NCBI GenBank assembly: GCA_016791445.1
Contig: JAEUMP010000025.1
Span: forward strand, 1-64,000
Reading direction: 5' to 3'
DNA from: Hyphomonadaceae bacterium
GTDB lineage: Bacteria > Pseudomonadota > Alphaproteobacteria > Caulobacterales > Aquidulcibacteraceae
Length of the DNA: 64,000 nt
Both the position numbers and the translations under genes were made by a program. The notes under the pieces are model-generated. The model did no database searches. It was not told where the DNA came from and worked only from the letters and a program-made list of their open reading frames with translations. Of the stretch, positions 1 to 8,366 are shown one piece after another (position 1 is the stretch's first letter; the number at the start of each line of letters is the position of its first letter).

Positions 1-177
1 GCTGTCTTCAACGTTCACGGTCGTCGCATCGCCGTCGCCCGACTCGTTGGTCGCCGCGCCGCCGTTGCCTTCCGCTTCCTGGCCCGGAGCCGGAGCGGGC
101 GGGCCCGCAAAAGCCGGAGTTGCGAAGGCCATCGCGAGCGCAAGCACGCCGGCGGTGGTCAAGAGTTTCGTCTGCAT
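1..177 (-). CDS. Small exported protein, 3' part cut by window edge
   Basis: The first 59 residues are visible and the rest runs off the left edge. They begin with a clear Sec signal peptide: a basic start (MQTK), a hydrophobic core and an Ala-Phe-Ala cleavage site near residue 24. The mature part opens with a Pro/Ala/Gly-rich linker and an acidic, Asn/Gly-rich stretch. The ATG at 177 follows a strong ribosome site (AGGAGGG, about 180-186 on the complement), so the start is secure. The protein should be periplasmic or surface-exposed. I do not recognise the family from this fragment. Confidence 0.7.
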   Translation of the reverse strand, partial: MQTKLLTTAGVLALAMAFATPAFAGPPAPAPGQEAEGNGGAATNESGDGDATTVNVEDS

Positions 178-470
178 TCTAACCCTCCTGGTTTCCTGAT
201 GGGCTGGCGTCCCCCGATTTTCTCCGGGCTCAGCTCTGCCAGCGGCAGGAGAGATGACTGAAAGGTTAGACCCAAGCACGCGAAGACAATTGAGCAAAGA
301 ATATTTACGGAAATTAGTATTAATATTCCCGAATGGCGCGGTAAGATTTAGTTAACTTCCCTATTCGGCACAGAGACACTGTCGAGGCGGGGAGAAATTA
401 AGTAATGACGACATAGGATGGATCGGTGTTCGCGACGCGCGCGAGCGGCCAATTCAGGACGTGGGCGACA
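178..470. other. Divergent intergenic region
   Basis: About 290 bases separate the small exported protein on the minus strand from the CpaE-like gene on the plus strand. The stretch around 290-350 is clearly AT-richer than its surroundings (for example ttagtattaatattcc) and is the likely site of divergent promoters. I could not assign clean -35/-10 pairs, and I see no coding potential. Confidence 0.4.
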
Positions 471-1646
471 ATGAAGGGCTCCGGACAGGTCATTTGTCTC
501 TATGGGGACAACGGCGCGCGTGCCCGCTTCGAAGCCATTGCACCTCGGGCGCCCGGCTCGCTTACGCTCCTCGACTGTGCCGCAGGGGAGGAAGTGCAGG
601 CACTTGAGGCAGGCCTTCGCGCCGATGACATCCGGGTTATTGTGGTCGATGTCGCGCTCGCGTCGGCGTCCATGGAAGCAGCCGTAGAGCGCTTTTTGAA
701 GCGTGCCGGCTCGGGGTGCGCGGTGTTTGCGGTGATCGACGGCGCCTCCATCGCTTCGGCGCGCGCGCTTTTGCGCCTGGGCGTCAGCGAGGTCTTCGAG
801 GCTGGCGAGGGGGGGGCTGCGGGCCTCGTTCAGGCTCTGGCGAGAGTGTGCGGGGCCAGGCCAGAGCGCCCGGCGCTTACGCATGCAGTGATGGGGCTCA
901 AGGGAGGGTGCGGGGCGACGACATTGGCGCTCGAACTCGCTTTTCGCTCCGCTCGCCAGCTGGGAGAGCCGGTTGTGCGTCTTGTCGATCTGGACCTGGG
1001 GTTCGGACGTGTCGCGGAGCGCCTCGGTCTCACGGCGTATTGGCCTGACTTCGACGTCGACAGCGGACCGTCCCTGACGGGCCAGGAGGCGGCCTCGGCG
1101 CGGCATTGGTCGGGTCTGCAGGTGTTTTCAGCGCCTTTCCTCACGCATTCGCCGCCGTCCGAGTCCGTGGTTGCGCAGGCGTTGGCGAGCCTGCGGGTGG
1201 GCGCCGATATGGTTGTTCTCGACACGCCGCGGTCAGCCTCCGGGCTCAGAAGTATCGCACTGGAGCAAGCGGATGTGCTCACGCTCGTGAGCGATACGAC
1301 CCCCTCAGGATTGGAGCTTGCGCGACGCACCCTGACCGCCCTCGACGAGACGGCAGCCGGCGCGAGGGAGATTCTGGTCGTCTTCAATCGACGGCCCAAC
1401 CGCGGAGACGGCGCAGCGTTCGACGAGCAGGCGATCCGCAAGGCAATCAACTATGATCAGCTCGTCGTGCTCGATGAAGACCGGGAAGCCTTCGGGCGCG
1501 GGGTGCTGTTGCGCGAGCCGGTGCATTACTCCTCGCCCCAGTCGCCCTTTGTCCGCGGGTTCGGCAACTATGTGGATGCCCTGAAGTCGATCGCGAAGTC
1601 ATCAGCCAGGGACATGAAGGCAACAGCGCAACGACACCGCCAGTAG
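471..1646 (+). CDS. CpaE/TadZ-like MinD/ParA-family ATPase
   Basis: This 391-residue protein has an N-terminal receiver-like region (about 1-130) and a MinD/ParA ATPase domain with a deviant Walker A, KGGCGATT, at about 144-151. A second conserved acidic motif, LVDLDLGFG, follows near residue 180. That layout is typical of CpaE/TadZ proteins, which help place Flp-type pilus machinery at the pole. Length and domain order fit the family. No other cpa/tad genes are visible nearby, so the pilus role is uncertain; a ParA-like positioning function for another system is possible. I chose the ATG at 471 because the in-frame GTG at 426 lacks a ribosome site. Confidence 0.7.
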   Translation: MKGSGQVICLYGDNGARARFEAIAPRAPGSLTLLDCAAGEEVQALEAGLRADDIRVIVVDVALASASMEAAVERFLKRAGSGCAVFAVIDGASIASARALLRLGVSEVFEAGEGGAAGLVQALARVCGARPERPALTHAVMGLKGGCGATTLALELAFRSARQLGEPVVRLVDLDLGFGRVAERLGLTAYWPDFDVDSGPSLTGQEAASARHWSGLQVFSAPFLTHSPPSESVVAQALASLRVGADMVVLDTPRSASGLRSIALEQADVLTLVSDTTPSGLELARRTLTALDETAAGAREILVVFNRRPNRGDGAAFDEQAIRKAINYDQLVVLDEDREAFGRGVLLREPVHYSSPQSPFVRGFGNYVDALKSIAKSSARDMKATAQRHRQ

Positions 1647-1677
1647 CAGACGGGGCTGGAACGCCGCCTCGCAGGCC

Positions 1678-2559
1678 TCATTGGGCTGGCAGCGGTTCGT
1701 GTACCGTTGGCGCTTCAGCGTGGCCTAGATCGCGCGTTGCAGGTACGGGGACGGCGGCAACGGTCGGGGTCGCCGGCATTGCTGGCGCCGGTCGCGAAAC
1801 CAGCGCTGGTGACGGACGTGTTTCTCGGGCAGGGGAGGCCAAGGGAGCTTCGGGCGTCGCGACGAGGACGCTTGCACTGGGGGGCAGGTCCGCGCCCTCG
1901 GTGCTGGGCGTTTGAACGTGATGGTTGACTGCGACGACCCTCGCGTCATTCGCCGCAGGGGGGGCGAGGTGGGCCGAATGTGGCGCTTCGGGGATCGAGC
2001 GTGCCTCTGGATTGGCGAGCGCTGACCTGGCGGCCGGGGGCGCTTTCTCGGGTGACGGCGGTTCGCTCGTCCAGGCGTTCAGCCCTGCTGCCCCCAAAAC
2101 CAGGACGAACCCGGAGGCGATGGCGGAGATTGTCCACCCACCGATGGGACTTGATGATGGCGAGGTTGTTTCCTCAACACTGGTGACGCCGCGCCTTTGG
2201 GCAAGGCTGATCGCCGACGCGAGCGACGCGGTCAGGCCATCGGAAGCGCTTGCTTTCAGTATCATTACGCCCGGATCGAGAGCTGACCAGGTCGGCTCGA
2301 GCGGAAGGTCGTCCAGCACGCACAAGATCGACCGGTTGGGGTGGAACGTCAGGTGCGATTCCAGCCGTCGTGCGAGGCCGGCGGCCCGGGCGGCCTCGGA
2401 CCACAGTCCGATCGCCACGAGGCTGTCGCCGTGGCGCAACGGCGGGCCATCCTCGCTGAGCGACACAACGAGCGGCAAGGGCTCGCCGGCTCCCGCAACC
2501 AAATCCAACGCGCGGGCCTCATCTGCGGCGGCGGCGAAGACGATGACCTGAGGCGTCAC
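1678..2559 (-). CDS. Single-span membrane protein with proline-rich C-terminal region
   Basis: I do not recognise this 293-residue protein. Residues 1 to about 140 look like a folded soluble alpha/beta domain. One transmembrane helix follows (about 146-166, ISAIASGFVLVLGAAGLNAW). The last 120 residues are a low-complexity Pro/Ala/Ser segment like the periplasm-spanning linkers of TonB-type proteins. The start is a GTG at 2559 with GGGAG about seven bases upstream. It lies downstream of, and in the same direction as, the FecI/FecR genes, so it may belong to that cell-surface signalling unit. The tail lacks any TonB C-terminal domain I can see. Confidence 0.6.
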   Translation of the reverse strand: MTPQVIVFAAAADEARALDLVAGAGEPLPLVVSLSEDGPPLRHGDSLVAIGLWSEAARAAGLARRLESHLTFHPNRSILCVLDDLPLEPTWSALDPGVMILKASASDGLTASLASAISLAQRRGVTSVEETTSPSSSPIGGWTISAIASGFVLVLGAAGLNAWTSEPPSPEKAPPAARSALANPEARSIPEAPHSAHLAPPAANDARVVAVNHHVQTPSTEGADLPPSASVLVATPEAPLASPARETRPSPALVSRPAPAMPATPTVAAVPVPATRDLGHAEAPTVHEPLPAQ

Positions 2560-2714
2560 CTCGCGGCTCCCTTGCGCATTGGGAAGATGCCGCGCGCCGT
2601 TCGGGGCGTCGCTACATGAGCGCGCTCGCCGCGATTAAATGACAGGCGCAGCCTTGCGACGCGTTCGTCTGCTCGATCGAGCGCGCGTCGAAACGCGCTC
2701 GTTGATCTGACCAT
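2556..2714 (-). CDS. Possible 52-residue basic protein (weak)
   Basis: A short reading frame starts at an ATG at 2714 and ends in a TGA overlapping the GTG of the next gene (GTGA, four-base overlap), an arrangement that often marks translational coupling. The predicted product is Arg-rich, with a helix-like N-terminal half. There is no good ribosome site and the composition could arise by chance. I list it only because of the overlap. Confidence 0.25.
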   Translation of the reverse strand: MVRSTSAFRRALDRADERVARLRLSFNRGERAHVATPRTARGIFPMRKGAAR

Positions 2715-2966
2715 TTTCACGACCCCACCCACCCTTAGAGCGCAATCACGATCTCGACTATAGCCGCAACGCGCCTTGTGTCGATGGGCTATGCTGCGGC
2801 GCAACACGCGGAAGGCAGGTATTCTTGCATGTGTGGCGTGCTTGCAAGCCGGCGAGCCTCAGCGGCGGCGTGGCGGCGGCAATAGAAGTCATTCTCGATG
2901 CGCGTCGAGGTCCGGATTGCCGTGCGTTGCCGGATTTTAGAGGCGAGGGACAAACGTGGACGTCTC
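2560..2966. other. Intergenic stretch between fecR and the proline-rich membrane gene
   Basis: About 400 bases follow the fecR stop codon. Apart from the doubtful 52-residue frame I see no gene. In FecI/FecR systems a TonB-dependent receptor gene usually follows; none is present here and I see no receptor remnant. Confidence 0.4.
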
Positions 2967-3986
2967 TCACTCGACGGTTTGGGAGTAGGGCTGCGGCGAT
3001 CTGCGAACGACGCGCACCCGGTTGTCGTCGATCCGCTGGAGATAGAGACCGAAGTTGGATTGAAGCAGCGCATCAAACGCGTCGATGTCATTGGCCTTGA
3101 TGTAGCCGCCCACCCGCAGAGCCTCGATGGCGGGGTCTTCAAACTCGAAGTGTACGCCGGTATGGCGTTCGATTTCACTGGCGGCGTACCCGAGCGTCTC
3201 GCCGTCGAGTTCAAGCATGCCCTGTCGCCAGGCGAGGCGGCGCTGGACCGCAGCTGCGCCAACTGAAGAGACCGTCGCGCCCCGCTCAGTGAGCTCGATC
3301 TCTTCATTGGGCCTTCCGAGCAGCGCGGTTCTCTGACGGTCGACGCGGTGGTCAGGTTCGCCCGAAGTCTGCGCTGTCGGCAGCGCTTCAACGGTGCCGG
3401 TGACGACAGTTGTGTGGACGGCGTCGGCGCCGACGCGCACAGAGAAAGAGGTGCCGACGACCCGGAGCGTCCCTAGCGGCGTCCTGACGAGGAATGGGCG
3501 CTTCGGATCCGGCGCGACGTCAAAGAACGCCTCGCCTTCATCCACGGTCACCAGACGCTCTTGCGCTCGAAAGCGGTATCGGACGACTGACTTTGCATTG
3601 AGTTCGACGGTGGAGCCATCCGGGAAATGCTCAACGACCGGCGCGCGCGCTTGAGCGACGAGCACACGTTCGTCAAAGCGTCCAACGGTCCAGACGGTCG
3701 CGCACAGTACGATGAATGCGAGCGCGGCCGCCGCGGCGACTGCATACCCTGAAAATCTCGCGGGGCGCGAGGCTCCACGACGAGCGGGGAGCGGCGTGCG
3801 TGGCAGGTCGCCCAGGCGGTCCCAGGTGGAAGACATCGCCTCGATCGCGGCGCGGTGTTCCGGCGCTTCGCTCAGCCAGCTTTCGAACTGTCGTCGCTCG
3901 TCCGCAGTGATGTCCGGTGAAGCGAGCCGCGCCAGCCATCGGCTGGCCGCCGCCTCGGCTGCAGTTGGTTGACGCGATCGCCCCAT
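2967..3986 (-). CDS. fecR: FecR-family anti-sigma/sigma-regulator
   Basis: This 339-residue inner-membrane protein has the three parts of FecR. First is an N-terminal DUF4880-type cytoplasmic segment (EAAASRWLARLASPD, about 10-25) with Trp motifs that would bind the sigma factor. Next is one transmembrane helix near 80-105. Then comes a periplasmic FecR beta domain (about 115-215), with a C-terminal STN-like segment (about 250-330). It relays a signal from an outer-membrane receptor to the ECF sigma factor encoded just upstream, eight bases away. No TonB-dependent receptor lies nearby; the only one in the window is at 39.6 kb. FecR family membership is firm; the signal is unknown. Confidence 0.88.
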   Translation of the reverse strand: MGRSRQPTAAEAAASRWLARLASPDITADERRQFESWLSEAPEHRAAIEAMSSTWDRLGDLPRTPLPARRGASRPARFSGYAVAAAAALAFIVLCATVWTVGRFDERVLVAQARAPVVEHFPDGSTVELNAKSVVRYRFRAQERLVTVDEGEAFFDVAPDPKRPFLVRTPLGTLRVVGTSFSVRVGADAVHTTVVTGTVEALPTAQTSGEPDHRVDRQRTALLGRPNEEIELTERGATVSSVGAAAVQRRLAWRQGMLELDGETLGYAASEIERHTGVHFEFEDPAIEALRVGGYIKANDIDAFDALLQSNFGLYLQRIDDNRVRVVRRSPQPYSQTVE

Positions 3987-3994
3987 CGTTCCGG

Positions 3995-4522
3995 CTATTC
4001 AGCTGTTGTGGGCGTGTCTTCGCGCGCATCGGCGGTAAGGGCAAGGTGGCAGTGGAGCACCGCGTCGGCGACGTAGCGCTCGACGGTGCGGTGCGAGACC
4101 CCCAGCTTGTCGCCGATCTCGCGATAGGACCAGCCCTCGACCCGGAAGAGCAGGAGCGCCTGCCGCTTGCGCGGATCGAGCGTTGCGAGGGCGGCATTCA
4201 GGTGTCTGATGGCTTCCGCTGTGGATGCTGAAGCTTCAGGCGAAGGCGCGCTGGCGGCGGCGCCGAGCGATTCCGGATCGGCGACGAAACGGACGGGTGC
4301 GCCCTTGTCGCGGCGCAGCGCGTTGATGGCCAGATTTCTTGCAGTGCGAAATAGGTAGGCGCGTGGACTGTCGATGGCGGCGGTGTCTGTTGCGCAGAGC
4401 TTGAGAAAGCTCTCCTGGGCGATGTCCTCCGACGAAACCCGCGAACCAAAGCGGCGTAGGAATCGCTCCAGCTTCGTCGATTCCTGGCGGTAGAGCTCGT
4501 CCATAGGGTAGCGGGACGTCAC
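3995..4522 (-). CDS. ECF RNA polymerase sigma factor, FecI-like
   Basis: This 175-residue protein has sigma region 2 in the N-terminal half (SSEDIAQESFLKLC, AYLFRTARNLAINALRR) and a region 4 helix-turn-helix near the C-terminus (WSYREIGDKLGVSHRTVER). The length is normal for an ECF sigma factor. I start it at the GTG at 4522, which overlaps the TGA of the preceding gene as GTGA; an in-frame GTG at 4531 and an ATG at 4504 are alternatives. It is followed by fecR, its likely membrane regulator. Target promoters cannot be told from this window. Confidence 0.88.
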   Translation of the reverse strand: MTSRYPMDELYRQESTKLERFLRRFGSRVSSEDIAQESFLKLCATDTAAIDSPRAYLFRTARNLAINALRRDKGAPVRFVADPESLGAAASAPSPEASASTAEAIRHLNAALATLDPRKRQALLLFRVEGWSYREIGDKLGVSHRTVERYVADAVLHCHLALTADAREDTPTTAE

Positions 4523-4887
4523 GATGCGCACCCCGCAATGAAGTTAAGGGTCGATGGCTCTTCGAGGTCTGAGATCGTGTAGGTGCTGAAGCAGGGATCG
4601 CTTTCGGCAAGCGTCGCCTCGGTAACGAGCAGCAGTTGGTCAAATGTGCCTTGGAGCGCGATCGTGCGCAGCCCTTCCTTCGTTTCGTCGAGTTCATCCG
4701 GATCGCAACGAACAAGTACGCGCGCGCCGCGAGCGGTCAGGAAGGCGAGGTCCCAGACAGCGCCCTTGTGATGAACACGCGCCATACATTGGAGACCGTT
4801 CGCCTGAAGCAAACTCAGGCAGCGAGCCTCAAGGGAGAGTTCGGATGTAGGCCCGCTTTCTGCCATGGCGTTCGATCTGCTCTGCAT
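4519..4887 (-). CDS. Conserved-looking small protein coupled to the sigma factor
   Basis: I do not recognise this 122-residue protein. It reads like a small alpha/beta domain: an N-terminal helix (LSLEARCLSLLQANGL), then strands around VWDLAFLTARGARVLVRCDPDEL. The spacing of Asp and Glu residues faintly recalls a restriction-endonuclease-like fold, but no complete PD-(D/E)xK motif can be defended. Its stop overlaps the sigma-factor start by four bases, so the two are probably co-translated. An ATG at 4866 is an alternative start. Confidence 0.55.
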   Translation of the reverse strand: MQSRSNAMAESGPTSELSLEARCLSLLQANGLQCMARVHHKGAVWDLAFLTARGARVLVRCDPDELDETKEGLRTIALQGTFDQLLLVTEATLAESDPCFSTYTISDLEEPSTLNFIAGCAS

Positions 4888-4948
4888 TCTCCGCTCGTTG
4901 CCGTTCGGGTCGAAGGGCGATGAGCCTCCTCACGCTACTACACGACAA

Positions 4949-4965
4949 ATGACACTTAAAGTCAT
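4949..4965. promoter_or_regulatory. Inverted repeat, possible operator
   Basis: ATGAC and GTCAT form perfect arms around the seven-base spacer acttaaa. The symmetry extends imperfectly outward (GACAA on the left, CATGTC on the right). It lies about 60 bases upstream of the minus-strand gene starting at 4887, where a repressor or activator site would be expected. The binding protein is unknown. Confidence 0.4.
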
Positions 4966-5167
4966 CATGTCGGAATGTTGATTTGGGCGAATTGAAGCCA
5001 GGAGCGGGCGGTCTTGGAGCCACGAGATCGGCGAAGGCTTGCGCGCTTCCTCCATGCAAGACTGGGACTTGGAGCCGAAAGCAGCATCCCGCAGCGTGGA
5101 TGGTCAGCGGATGCAAGTGTCCTTGAGAGGGCTGGTTCCCACGATCCGGTCGGGCGCGTGAAGCCGC

Positions 5168-5173
5168 TATAAT
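5168..5173 (+). promoter_or_regulatory. Consensus -10 box of the XRE gene
   Basis: TATAAT matches the sigma-70 -10 consensus exactly, in otherwise GC-rich DNA, about 50 bases before the XRE start codon. The region 17 bases upstream (tccggt) is a poor -35 element, so the promoter may be weak or activator-dependent. Confidence 0.5.
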
Positions 5174-5186
5174 GCCACTTATCGTC

Positions 5187-5216
5187 GGTCGACGTTTAGT
5201 CATCTAAGGTCGACCT
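5187..5216. promoter_or_regulatory. Tandem GGTCGAC operator
   Basis: GGTCGAC occurs at 5187-5193 and again at 5208-5214, exactly 21 bases apart (two helical turns). The second copy sits inside the perfect palindrome AGGTCGACCT (5207-5216). Both lie between the TATAAT box and the XRE start codon, the usual place for an autoregulatory operator of a small XRE repressor. Confidence 0.5.
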
Positions 5217-5223
5217 GTGGTGC

Positions 5224-5445
5224 GTGCCCAGGGCAAAGATCTCCGCACGCGAAGTATTGGCGCTGAATCTGATTCGACTCCGAAAGGACCGGGGTTGGAC
5301 TCAGGAAGTGCTGGCCGACGAGTGTGGGCTACATCGCACATATATCGGCGACATAGAGCGACAGCAGAGAAACGTCTCCATCGACAATATCGAGAGGCTT
5401 GCAGCGGCGCTCGATGTGGAGACTTGGTTGTTGCTCAAGCGGTAA
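5224..5445 (+). CDS. Small XRE-family helix-turn-helix regulator
   Basis: This 73-residue protein is almost entirely a lambda-repressor-like HTH domain. The recognition unit is visible as RGWTQEVLADECGLHRTYIGDIER (about 23-46, with the family's TYIGDIER-type helix) and is followed by the closing helix INIERLAAAL. It lacks any ligand-binding domain. Small proteins of this kind are common controllers of restriction-modification systems and mobile elements. It stands just upstream of the conjugation operon and has its own promoter and paired operator, so it probably represses itself and perhaps the transfer genes. The GTG at 5224 is the start that keeps the whole domain; AAGG at 5206-5209 is a distant ribosome site. 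Confidence 0.8.
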   Translation: MPRAKISAREVLALNLIRLRKDRGWTQEVLADECGLHRTYIGDIERQQRNVSIDNIERLAAALDVETWLLLKR

Positions 5446-5700
5446 GAGGCGCAAGACGCCTCTCACACATTGGGTCCCAGTTCACACCAGGAACCCGAAG
5501 ACTGCGCGATTGATGAGGTCGCCGAAGGTGTGCTTGATCGTATGAAATGATGCGCGAGTAGCGACATCTGTTTTCGTCTTTCTGGGGATTTTCCGTCCCA
5601 CGATCACAGTTCTTTCCGCTTGGCAATCAGGCCCGTGGGACCCATTGCCGGTGAGCGCCGCCGCCGGTTGCAATGACGCCTCGTTTCGGGGCGTTCTTCC

Positions 5701-7914
5701 ATGCGGATCGTTGCAGCAAGTGTCCTGGCAGTCGGCATCGGGGGTGTGGCCCTCGCTGCGGCGACACAGACGATCGCTGCGATCTTTGCCTATCAGTCCG
5801 TCCTCGGCGATGCAGTGCTGCGTGTCGGCGCAACGCCCGTCTACTGGCCGTGGCAGGTTCTGGTCTGGGACAATGCGTGGGCGTCCGCCCACCCACGACC
5901 CTTCGCGCTTGCGCGTATCATCTACGTCGCGGGCGCCGCGTGTGGCCTCGTGGTCGCGGCGTTCGCGATGCAGACGAAACTCTCGATCACGCCCTTCGGT
6001 CGAAAGGCCTGGGGCGGGTTTCGCGATGCCGCCGAGGCGGGTCTGTTTGCGACACAAGGCACGGTACTCGGCAAACTCGGCGGCGAAATCCTCTGCTTCG
6101 ACGGGCCAGAGCACCAGATACTCGTGGGCGCTTCCCGCTCTGGAAAGGGCCGTGGCCATGTCGTTCCGACACTCCTGACGTGGCCAGCATCGGCGGTGGT
6201 GCTCGACATCAAGGGTGAACTCGCCGACGGCGACGCGCGCCTAAAGTTCGCCGGCACCGCCGGGTTTCGCCAGGCGCTCGGCCCGGTGATCCGGTTCGCG
6301 CCGACGCGTGCGGACTCCGTCGCATTCAATCCGCTCCTTGAGGTGCGTCGCGGCGTCAATGAGGTGCGTGACGTCCAGAATATCGTGGAGATCCTCGTGG
6401 ATCCCGCCGGCGCAGGACGCACCCAGGATTTCTGGGACCGCTCGGCCAAGCAGGTCCTGGTCGGGGTGATCCTCCACGTCCTCTATGCGGAGCCGTGTTC
6501 GCGCAAGACGCTTGCAGTGGTGCGCGAGAAGCTTCGCGATCTCGACACCGCCGCGAAGGCGATGCAGCTGACCTTCCATCGCCGGAGCCCGCTCACGGGC
6601 GCACCTGAAGTGCACCCCGAGGTGTTGCATGCGGCGGAGAGCTATCTCGCGGCTGAGGCGCGGCTGAAGTCCGGCGTCAAGGCGACGGCTGAGTCCTTTC
6701 TCGGGCTCTTCGCCGACGAGATCATCGCCACCAAGACAGCGACCTCCGACTTCCGCATCGGCGATCTCATGTGCGCGTCCGCACCGGTCACGCTTTATCT
6801 GCAGCCGCCGCCATCCGACGCGACACGGCTCATGCCGCTTCTGCGGCTCTTCATCAACCAGTTGGCGCGGGCGCTGATGGAGGATCAGCTCGCGGACGCC
6901 CAGGGGCGCCAGAAGCGCCACCGGCTCCTGCTTGTGCTCGACGAGTTTCCGATGCTCGGCAAGATGCCGTTCTTCGAGACCATGATGGGCGCGATGGCGG
7001 GCTATGGTCTCAAGGCCTATCTGGTATGCCAGAGCCTCAATCACGTCGTGCGCGCTTATGGCCGCGACAACACCATCCTCGACAACTGCCATGTGGTGAC
7101 GGCCTTCGCCGCTGCGGACACAGACACGGCGCGCCGCATCGCGGAGATGGCGGGCGAGGTCTACGAAGTGCGCGAAAGCGAAACGCGCATGCGCCCGCGC
7201 CCGCTCCTGGGGTGGACATCCGGATCGACGTCGCTGCGCGAGGAGCGCAGGCCCTTGCTGCTGCCCGGTGACGTGCGCCAGCTGAAGCGGGACGAGCAGT
7301 TGATCTTCGTCGCGGGGACAAGGCCCATTCGTGCGCGCAAGCTCAAGTTCGATCGCGAGCGACGCTTCACACGCCGCCTCCGGCCCGCAACCCGCGACCC
7401 GGTGCGCCTGACCACCAACCATGACTGGCTTGAGGTGAGAGCGCTTGGCGTGCGTCCGGAGCCGAAGCTGGAAGTCTCTCCCGCAGCGCTCTACCGCTCC
7501 CGGCACGGCGCCAGCCGCCCGAACGACAGCGTCGATGGCGTGCAGACCGACCTGTGGCCGTCGAAGCAAGGCGTATCTCCCGCGCCTGCCGCCGCCGCTG
7601 CGCCGCCGCCGTCGCCGCCGGCCCTGGCGCTGAAGGCGCCGCTGTCGGCTCAGCGCGATCTCTTCCATGAAGCGGCGTTGCGCCCGCAGACCGCATCAGG
7701 GGAAGGCGATGCCGCGTTCCGCAACCAGCGGCGTGGCGTGTCAAGCACGCGCAAGCCCTCGATTTCCGAGCGCGCGTCGGCGGGATTTCGTGACGAAAGC
7801 GGAACGCCGCTCCCGCACCCGCACGCGGAACCATCGCCGCCGTCTTCGTCTTCGACCTCGGCCGCGTCGCCGCCGCCGCGCGCCCGCGCGCACCGTCGTC
7901 CAGAAGGAATCTGA
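5701..7914 (+). CDS. traG: Type IV coupling protein, TraG/VirD4 family
   Basis: This 737-residue protein couples the DNA substrate to the secretion channel. Two N-terminal transmembrane helices (about 5-30 and 70-92) precede the cytoplasmic ATPase. Walker A is GASRSGKG at about 143-150 and Walker B is LLLVLDEFPMLG near 413. The last 150 residues are a disordered Pro/Ala/Arg-rich tail, longer than usual, which may serve as a docking region. It is the first gene of the trb operon, as in many alphaproteobacterial conjugative elements. No ribosome site stands out before the ATG. No relaxase is visible, so its DNA substrate is unknown. Confidence 0.93.
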   Translation: MRIVAASVLAVGIGGVALAAATQTIAAIFAYQSVLGDAVLRVGATPVYWPWQVLVWDNAWASAHPRPFALARIIYVAGAACGLVVAAFAMQTKLSITPFGRKAWGGFRDAAEAGLFATQGTVLGKLGGEILCFDGPEHQILVGASRSGKGRGHVVPTLLTWPASAVVLDIKGELADGDARLKFAGTAGFRQALGPVIRFAPTRADSVAFNPLLEVRRGVNEVRDVQNIVEILVDPAGAGRTQDFWDRSAKQVLVGVILHVLYAEPCSRKTLAVVREKLRDLDTAAKAMQLTFHRRSPLTGAPEVHPEVLHAAESYLAAEARLKSGVKATAESFLGLFADEIIATKTATSDFRIGDLMCASAPVTLYLQPPPSDATRLMPLLRLFINQLARALMEDQLADAQGRQKRHRLLLVLDEFPMLGKMPFFETMMGAMAGYGLKAYLVCQSLNHVVRAYGRDNTILDNCHVVTAFAAADTDTARRIAEMAGEVYEVRESETRMRPRPLLGWTSGSTSLREERRPLLLPGDVRQLKRDEQLIFVAGTRPIRARKLKFDRERRFTRRLRPATRDPVRLTTNHDWLEVRALGVRPEPKLEVSPAALYRSRHGASRPNDSVDGVQTDLWPSKQGVSPAPAAAAAPPPSPPALALKAPLSAQRDLFHEAALRPQTASGEGDAAFRNQRRGVSSTRKPSISERASAGFRDESGTPLPHPHAEPSPPSSSSTSAASPPPRARAHRRPEGI

Positions 7915-7919
7915 TCGCC

Positions 7920-8366
7920 ATGCCGCGTCGCGGGATCACCGTCTATCTGCCACGAGAACTGCACGAGCGCGTCGTGCGCATCGCGCGCGACCAGCACCGT
8001 TCGGAATCGAGCGTCATCACCGATGCCGTGCGTTCCCGCTGGGAACGCAATGTCGGCGGCGAGACGGCGGAAGATCCCCAGCGGCGCCAGATGGCGCGCG
8101 TGGATGCACGCCTCGACAAGGCGATCGGCGAGACGCTGATCATCAAGGAGATAGTGCTTCTCTTCGTGCGCGTGTGGCTTGAGCACAATCCGCCCATCGA
8201 CGAGGCGCACGAGGAAAGTGCTGCTGCGAGCGCGGAGGCGCGCTTCGAACGCTTTCTCGATTTCGTCGCGCAGGGCTTGGCGCCGGGGCGCTCCGTGGCG
8301 CCGGTCGATCATGCGTTGGCGCTGCTTTCCGGCAGTGGCGGCGGCGAAGGGGAGGCGCGGTCGTGA
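7920..8366 (+). CDS. Ribbon-helix-helix (CopG-like) protein of the trb operon
   Basis: The N-terminus of this 148-residue protein reads as a ribbon-helix-helix fold: a short strand (GITVYLPRELHERV) then two helices ending near SVITDAVRSRW. The remaining about 95 residues are helical and charged, with a hydrophobic stretch (TLIIKEIVLLFVRVW). CopG-like proteins at this place, between traG and trbB, are common in alphaproteobacterial Trb clusters. It may bind the transfer origin or autoregulate the operon. It starts five bases after traG and overlaps trbB by four bases. Confidence 0.75.
   Translation: MPRRGITVYLPRELHERVVRIARDQHRSESSVITDAVRSRWERNVGGETAEDPQRRQMARVDARLDKAIGETLIIKEIVLLFVRVWLEHNPPIDEAHEESAAASAEARFERFLDFVAQGLAPGRSVAPVDHALALLSGSGGGEGEARS

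Larger units (their letters stand above)
4888..5223. other. Divergent regulatory region upstream of the XRE regulator
   Basis: This gap of about 335 bases lies between the sigma-factor operon (minus) and the XRE gene (plus). It contains the dyad at 4949-4965, a consensus -10 box at 5168-5173 and two GGTCGAC sites at 5187-5214. I find no coding sequence. Confidence 0.5.

Noticed and set aside
5482..6159. 225-residue minus-strand frame upstream of traG
   Set aside because: It overlaps the traG start antisense and shows no family pattern.
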